Positions 60,900-64,000 of a DNA stretch of 64,000 nucleotides are shown here, piece by piece. The position numbers were made by a program, and so were the translations under genes. Under the pieces are notes generated by a model. That model had not been told where the DNA came from and searched no databases. It was given only the letters and a program-made list of their open reading frames with translations. Numbering within the stretch: position 1 is the stretch's first letter; every line of letters starts with the position of its first letter. Source of the DNA: Lachnospiraceae bacterium (GTDB lineage Bacteria; Bacillota; Clostridia; Lachnospirales; Lachnospiraceae); contig CABJAV010000002.1 in NCBI GenBank assembly GCA_902363675.1, forward strand, positions 249,583 through 313,582, read 5' to 3'.

Positions 60900-63602
60900 A
60901 TGGCAAAAATGAGAGTTCATGAACTTGCAAAAGAATTAAATATAAAATCACAGGATATCATAGAATTGTTAAGTACAACAGATTATGCAGTAAAAAGCGC
61001 ATCCAGCGGAATTGAAGATGCTGCACAGGCTGTTGTCCGTAACAAATTTTCTAAAAAAGAAGATACAAAACCAGCTGCAAAAGCAGAAAAGGCAGTGACA
61101 AAAGCAGAGGATGCAAAGACAGAAGAAGGAAAAGAACGTCCGAAGAAAAAGTCAAGCATCACAGCGGTATTCAATGCACAGTACAGCAAGCAGTCAAGAA
61201 GACCGGGGCAGGGGAACGGGAACAATAACAGAAACAACCGTGATAATAACCGCGGTTCTCGAAGAGACAATGGGCAACAGCGTCCGGAACAGCACAGCAT
61301 TATCCGCCCACGTCCGGTTGGAGAGCGCGCAATGCGTCCAATCAGCGAGCGTACAGCAAGTAATGTGGATGATTTTGCAGAGAGCCGTCTAGCTAAGCAG
61401 AATGCAGAAAAGCAGAATAACCGTCCACAGAATGGAAACCGTCAGGATCGTCCGAACCGTTCCAATGGGGATCGTCCGCAGAACGGAAACCGTCAGGATC
61501 GCCAAAATCGTCAGGATCGCCCGAATCGTTCCAATGGAGATCGTCCACAGAATGGAAATCGTCAGGAACGTCCACTGAACGATCGCAATAATGACAGAAG
61601 AAATAACAACAAGGGACGTTTTGATAAAGAACTCAATCGTTTTAACAAAGAAGCAGCTGCAGCTGCTCCAGAAGAAGTAAGAGGAAAAGAAGGCCGTGAC
61701 CGCAATAACGATCGCCGCAACAACAATCGTCATCAGGAGCATGATAAACTCGGCGGAAAGCGTCAGGAAAATTATGTAAACTTAGAGAAGCATGGCGGAA
61801 AGAAGAAACCTCAGCAGCAACCACAGAAACCAAAGGAAGATGAGGATGTAATCAAGACTATAACTTTACCGGAGAAGATGACCATCCGTGATCTTGCTGA
61901 TAAGATGAAAGTGCAGCCGGCAGCTATCGTTAAAAAGTTGTTTATGAAAGGTCAGATGGTAACCGTAAATCAGGAGATTGATTTTGATGCTGCAGAAGAA
62001 ATTGCGTTAGAGTTCAATTATATTTGTGAGCCGGAAGAAAAAGTTGATGTGATTGCAGAACTTCTCAAAGAAGATGAGGAAGATCCAAAGGATCTTGTTC
62101 CACGTCCACCTGTAGTCTGTGTTATGGGTCATGTTGATCATGGTAAAACATCTCTGTTGGATGCAATCCGTTCCACACGTGTGACAGACCGTGAGGCTGG
62201 TGGTATCACACAGCACATTGGTGCATCTGTTGTATCAATCAACGGACAGAATATCACATTCCTGGATACTCCGGGACATGAGGCGTTTACTGCAATGCGT
62301 ATGCGTGGTGCAAATTCTACAGATATCGCAATTCTTGTTGTAGCTGCAGATGACGGTGTTATGCCACAGACTGTAGAGGCGATCAACCATGCGAAAGCAG
62401 CTGGAGTAGAAATCATTGTTGCCGTCAACAAGATCGATAAGCCAAGTGCCAATATTGAAAAAGTTAAGCAGGAATTATCCGAGTATGAACTGATTCCGGA
62501 AGACTGGGGAGGAAGCACGATTTTTTGTCCGGTTTCTGCACATACCAAAGAAGGTATTGATAATCTTCTGGAGATGATTCTTCTTACCGCTGAAGTATTG
62601 GAACTGAAGGCAAATCCGAACCGTAATGCAAGAGGCCTTGTTATTGAGGCACAGCTGGATAAGGGACGCGGTGCAGTTGCGACAGTTCTTGTACAGAAAG
62701 GTACACTTCACGTAGGAGATTCCATCGCGTGCGGAAGCAGCTATGGTAAAGTACGTGCAATGATCGATGACAAGGGACAGCGTGTGAAGAAAGCAATTCC
62801 TTCTACGCCAGTTGAAATCCTTGGTCTGAATAGTGTTCCGGCGGCAGGCGAGACATTTGTTGTCTGCGATTCTGATAAGGAAGCTAAGGCATTTGCTGAC
62901 ACTTATATTTCAGAAGAAAAGAATCGACTGATTGAAGATACAAAAGCAAAGATGTCACTGGATGATCTGTTCTCACAGATTCAGTCTGGTAATATGAAAG
63001 AATTAGATATTATTGTAAAAGCCGATGTACAGGGATCCGTTGAGGCAGTAAAACAGTCACTTGTCAAACTGTCCAATGAGGAAGTTGTCGTTAAAGTGAT
63101 TCATGGTGGTGTTGGTGCCATCAACGAATCTGATGTTATCCTTGCATCTGCATCTAATGCAATCATTATCGGATTTAATGTCCGTCCGGATCCAATTGCA
63201 AAGGTTACAGCAGATAATGAGGGCGTAGATATCCGACTTTACAAGGTTATTTACAATGCAATTGAAGATGTAGAAGCAGCTATGAAGGGTATGTTAGATC
63301 CGGTATTCGAAGAAAAGGTAATCGGTCACGCAGAAATCCGTCAGATTTTCAAGGCTTCTGGTGTTGGAAATATTGCAGGTTCTTACGTGCTTGACGGTGT
63401 GATGGAAAGAGGCTGTCGTGTACGTATTTCACGTGAAGGAAACCAGATCTTTGAAGGTGATCTTGCGTCACTCAAGCGTTTCAAGGATGATGTTAAGGAA
63501 GTTAAGACAGGATTCGAGTGTGGTCTTGTATTCGACGGATTTAACGATATTCAGGAATTTGATCAGGTAGAAGCATATAAGATGGTAGAAGTACCAAGAT
63601 AG
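60900..63602 (+). CDS. infB: Translation initiation factor IF-2
   Basis: 900 residues. N-terminal helical domain ([10 protein letters not shown]), a ~250-residue Asn/Arg/Gln/Asp-rich disordered region with repeats, then the IF2-N domain, the GTPase core ([18 protein letters not shown]) and C-terminal domains that bind fMet-tRNA. AATGGAGGT precedes the ATG. Confidence 0.97.
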   Translation: MAKMRVHELAKELNIKSQDIIELLSTTDYAVKSASSGIEDAAQAVVRNKFSKKEDTKPAAKAEKAVTKAEDAKTEEGKERPKKKSSITAVFNAQYSKQSRRPGQGNGNNNRNNRDNNRGSRRDNGQQRPEQHSIIRPRPVGERAMRPISERTASNVDDFAESRLAKQNAEKQNNRPQNGNRQDRPNRSNGDRPQNGNRQDRQNRQDRPNRSNGDRPQNGNRQERPLNDRNNDRRNNNKGRFDKELNRFNKEAAAAAPEEVRGKEGRDRNNDRRNNNRHQEHDKLGGKRQENYVNLEKHGGKKKPQQQPQKPKEDEDVIKTITLPEKMTIRDLADKMKVQPAAIVKKLFMKGQMVTVNQEIDFDAAEEIALEFNYICEPEEKVDVIAELLKEDEEDPKDLVPRPPVVCVMGHVDHGKTSLLDAIRSTRVTDREAGGITQHIGASVVSINGQNITFLDTPGHEAFTAMRMRGANSTDIAILVVAADDGVMPQTVEAINHAKAAGVEIIVAVNKIDKPSANIEKVKQELSEYELIPEDWGGSTIFCPVSAHTKEGIDNLLEMILLTAEVLELKANPNRNARGLVIEAQLDKGRGAVATVLVQKGTLHVGDSIACGSSYGKVRAMIDDKGQRVKKAIPSTPVEILGLNSVPAAGETFVVCDSDKEAKAFADTYISEEKNRLIEDTKAKMSLDDLFSQIQSGNMKELDIIVKADVQGSVEAVKQSLVKLSNEEVVVKVIHGGVGAINESDVILASASNAIIIGFNVRPDPIAKVTADNEGVDIRLYKVIYNAIEDVEAAMKGMLDPVFEEKVIGHAEIRQIFKASGVGNIAGSYVLDGVMERGCRVRISREGNQIFEGDLASLKRFKDDVKEVKTGFECGLVFDGFNDIQEFDQVEAYKMVEVPR
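61420..61575 (+). repeat. In-frame repeats in the infB linker
   Basis: About three copies of a unit encoding [18 protein letters not shown], with CGTCAGGATCG(C/T) as the most repeated DNA word. Likely variable in length between strains. Confidence 0.75.
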
Positions 63603-63610
63603 GATATAGA

Positions 63611-63991
63611 ATGAGAAAAAACAGTATTAAAAATATTCGTATCAATGAAGAAGTGATGCGTGAACTGTCCAATATCATCCGTGGAGAAATCAAGGATCCG
63701 AGAATTAATCCTATGACCAGTGTAGTGGCTGTAGAGGTTGCTCCGGATCTGAAGACTGCAAAAGCATATATCAGTGTCCTTGGCGATGAACAATCGCAGA
63801 AGGACACACTTGCAGGCCTTCGTTCCGCAGAGGGATTTATTCGTGTGAAACTTGCTAAATCCATTAATCTTCGCAATACACCGGAGATTAAATTTGTATT
63901 GGATCAGTCAATTGAATATGGAATTCGTATGTCAAAGATGATTGATGATGTTACAAAGAATCAGAAGGAGTCTGCCGATGAAGAAGCTTGA
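63611..63991 (+). CDS. rbfA: Ribosome-binding factor A
   Basis: 126 residues with the RbfA core (E-L-S-N-I-I-R-G-E-I-K-D-P-R and the following V-A-P-D-L-K-T-A-K-A-Y-I-S-V). Needed for 16S rRNA 5' end processing and cold adaptation. Overlaps the next gene by 14 bases. Confidence 0.96.
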   Translation: MRKNSIKNIRINEEVMRELSNIIRGEIKDPRINPMTSVVAVEVAPDLKTAKAYISVLGDEQSQKDTLAGLRSAEGFIRVKLAKSINLRNTPEIKFVLDQSIEYGIRMSKMIDDVTKNQKESADEEA

Positions 63992-64000
63992 TGCTGTATT
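63978..64000 (+). CDS. Start of the next gene (cut by window edge), probably DHH-family phosphoesterase NrnA
   Basis: AAGGAG at 63964-63969 is 8 bases from ATG 63978, which opens M-K-K-L-D-A-V up to the window end. Gene order in relatives (rbfA followed by a DHH/DHHA1 oligoribonuclease) suggests nrnA, but seven codons cannot prove it. Confidence 0.45.

Noticed and set aside
61200..61600. Repeats as a CRISPR array
   Set aside because: The repeats are in frame inside infB and code for its disordered linker; no regular repeat-spacer pattern.

Overview
This window is chromosomal DNA from a motile, low-GC Gram-positive bacterium of the class Clostridia, most likely family Lachnospiraceae (Roseburia/Agathobacter-like). 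The evidence is the single long fla/che cluster with CheC, CheD, FliY and a FliA-type sigma factor, a Gram-positive PolC, the order rpsB-tsf, frr-uppS-cdsA-dxr-rseP-ispG-polC and rimP-nusA-ylxR-ylxQ-infB-rbfA, and a polyphosphate kinase beside a divergent Ppx. The species cannot be fixed from the sequence alone. I saw no insertion sequence, prophage, integrase or CRISPR array.

Layout. (1) 1-26.5 kb: flagellar/chemotaxis genes, all on the + strand: fliI (partial), fliJ, a MotE-like gene, fliK, flgD, a TIGR02530-type gene, flgE, a terminator, a new promoter, then motA, motB, fliL, fliM, fliY, fliO, fliP, fliQ, fliR, flhB, flhA, flhF, flhG, a PilZ gene, cheB, cheA, cheW, cheC, cheD, fliA and four small poorly known genes. 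They encode the export gate, hook, stator, switch, most of the chemosensory core and the late sigma factor. No cheY or cheR is present here. (2) 26.5-28.6 kb: rpsB-tsf, with the rpsB promoter lying inside the terminator-like hairpin that closes the flagellar unit. (3) 28.6-31.8 kb: deacetylase-like protein, bactofilin, pyrH, frr. (4) 31.8-41.4 kb: uppS, cdsA, dxr, rseP, ispG, polC (envelope lipid and isoprenoid synthesis, site-2 protease, replicative polymerase). (5) 41.4-47.4 kb: a DUF5050-like membrane-anchored protein on the minus strand, then pheA, ppx-like and ppk1. (6) 47.4-48.8 kb: infC-rpmI-rplT behind an attenuator of the L20-leader kind; infC appears to start at ATT. (7) 48.7-50.8 kb: divergent araC-type regulator and galE. 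(8) 50.8-58.4 kb: the accessory region. Three identical tRNA-Glu(CTC) genes, each with its own promoter and terminator, flank exoA and a small AT-rich signalling island. (9) 58.5-64 kb: rimP, nusA, rnpM/ylxR, ylxQ, infB, rbfA and the first codons of the next gene.

The most unusual part is the island between tRNA-Glu copies 2 and 3. It holds a LytTR response regulator, an AgrC/ComD-like histidine kinase, a 21-bp-spaced direct repeat that looks like a LytTR operator, and just behind it a tiny gene with an ideal ribosome binding site. No AgrB is present, so the signal, if there is one, could be a linear peptide. Two single-base-type lesions stand out: an in-frame TAA in the kinase exactly between the Asp and Lys of its H-box (HD*KN), and a frame break at a run of five G directly after the start codon of the tiny gene. 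The system is therefore either freshly inactivated or switched in this strain. Next to it, beyond tRNA copy 3, a secreted C39-like cysteine peptidase is followed closely by a lipoprotein serpin, a possible protease/inhibitor pair.
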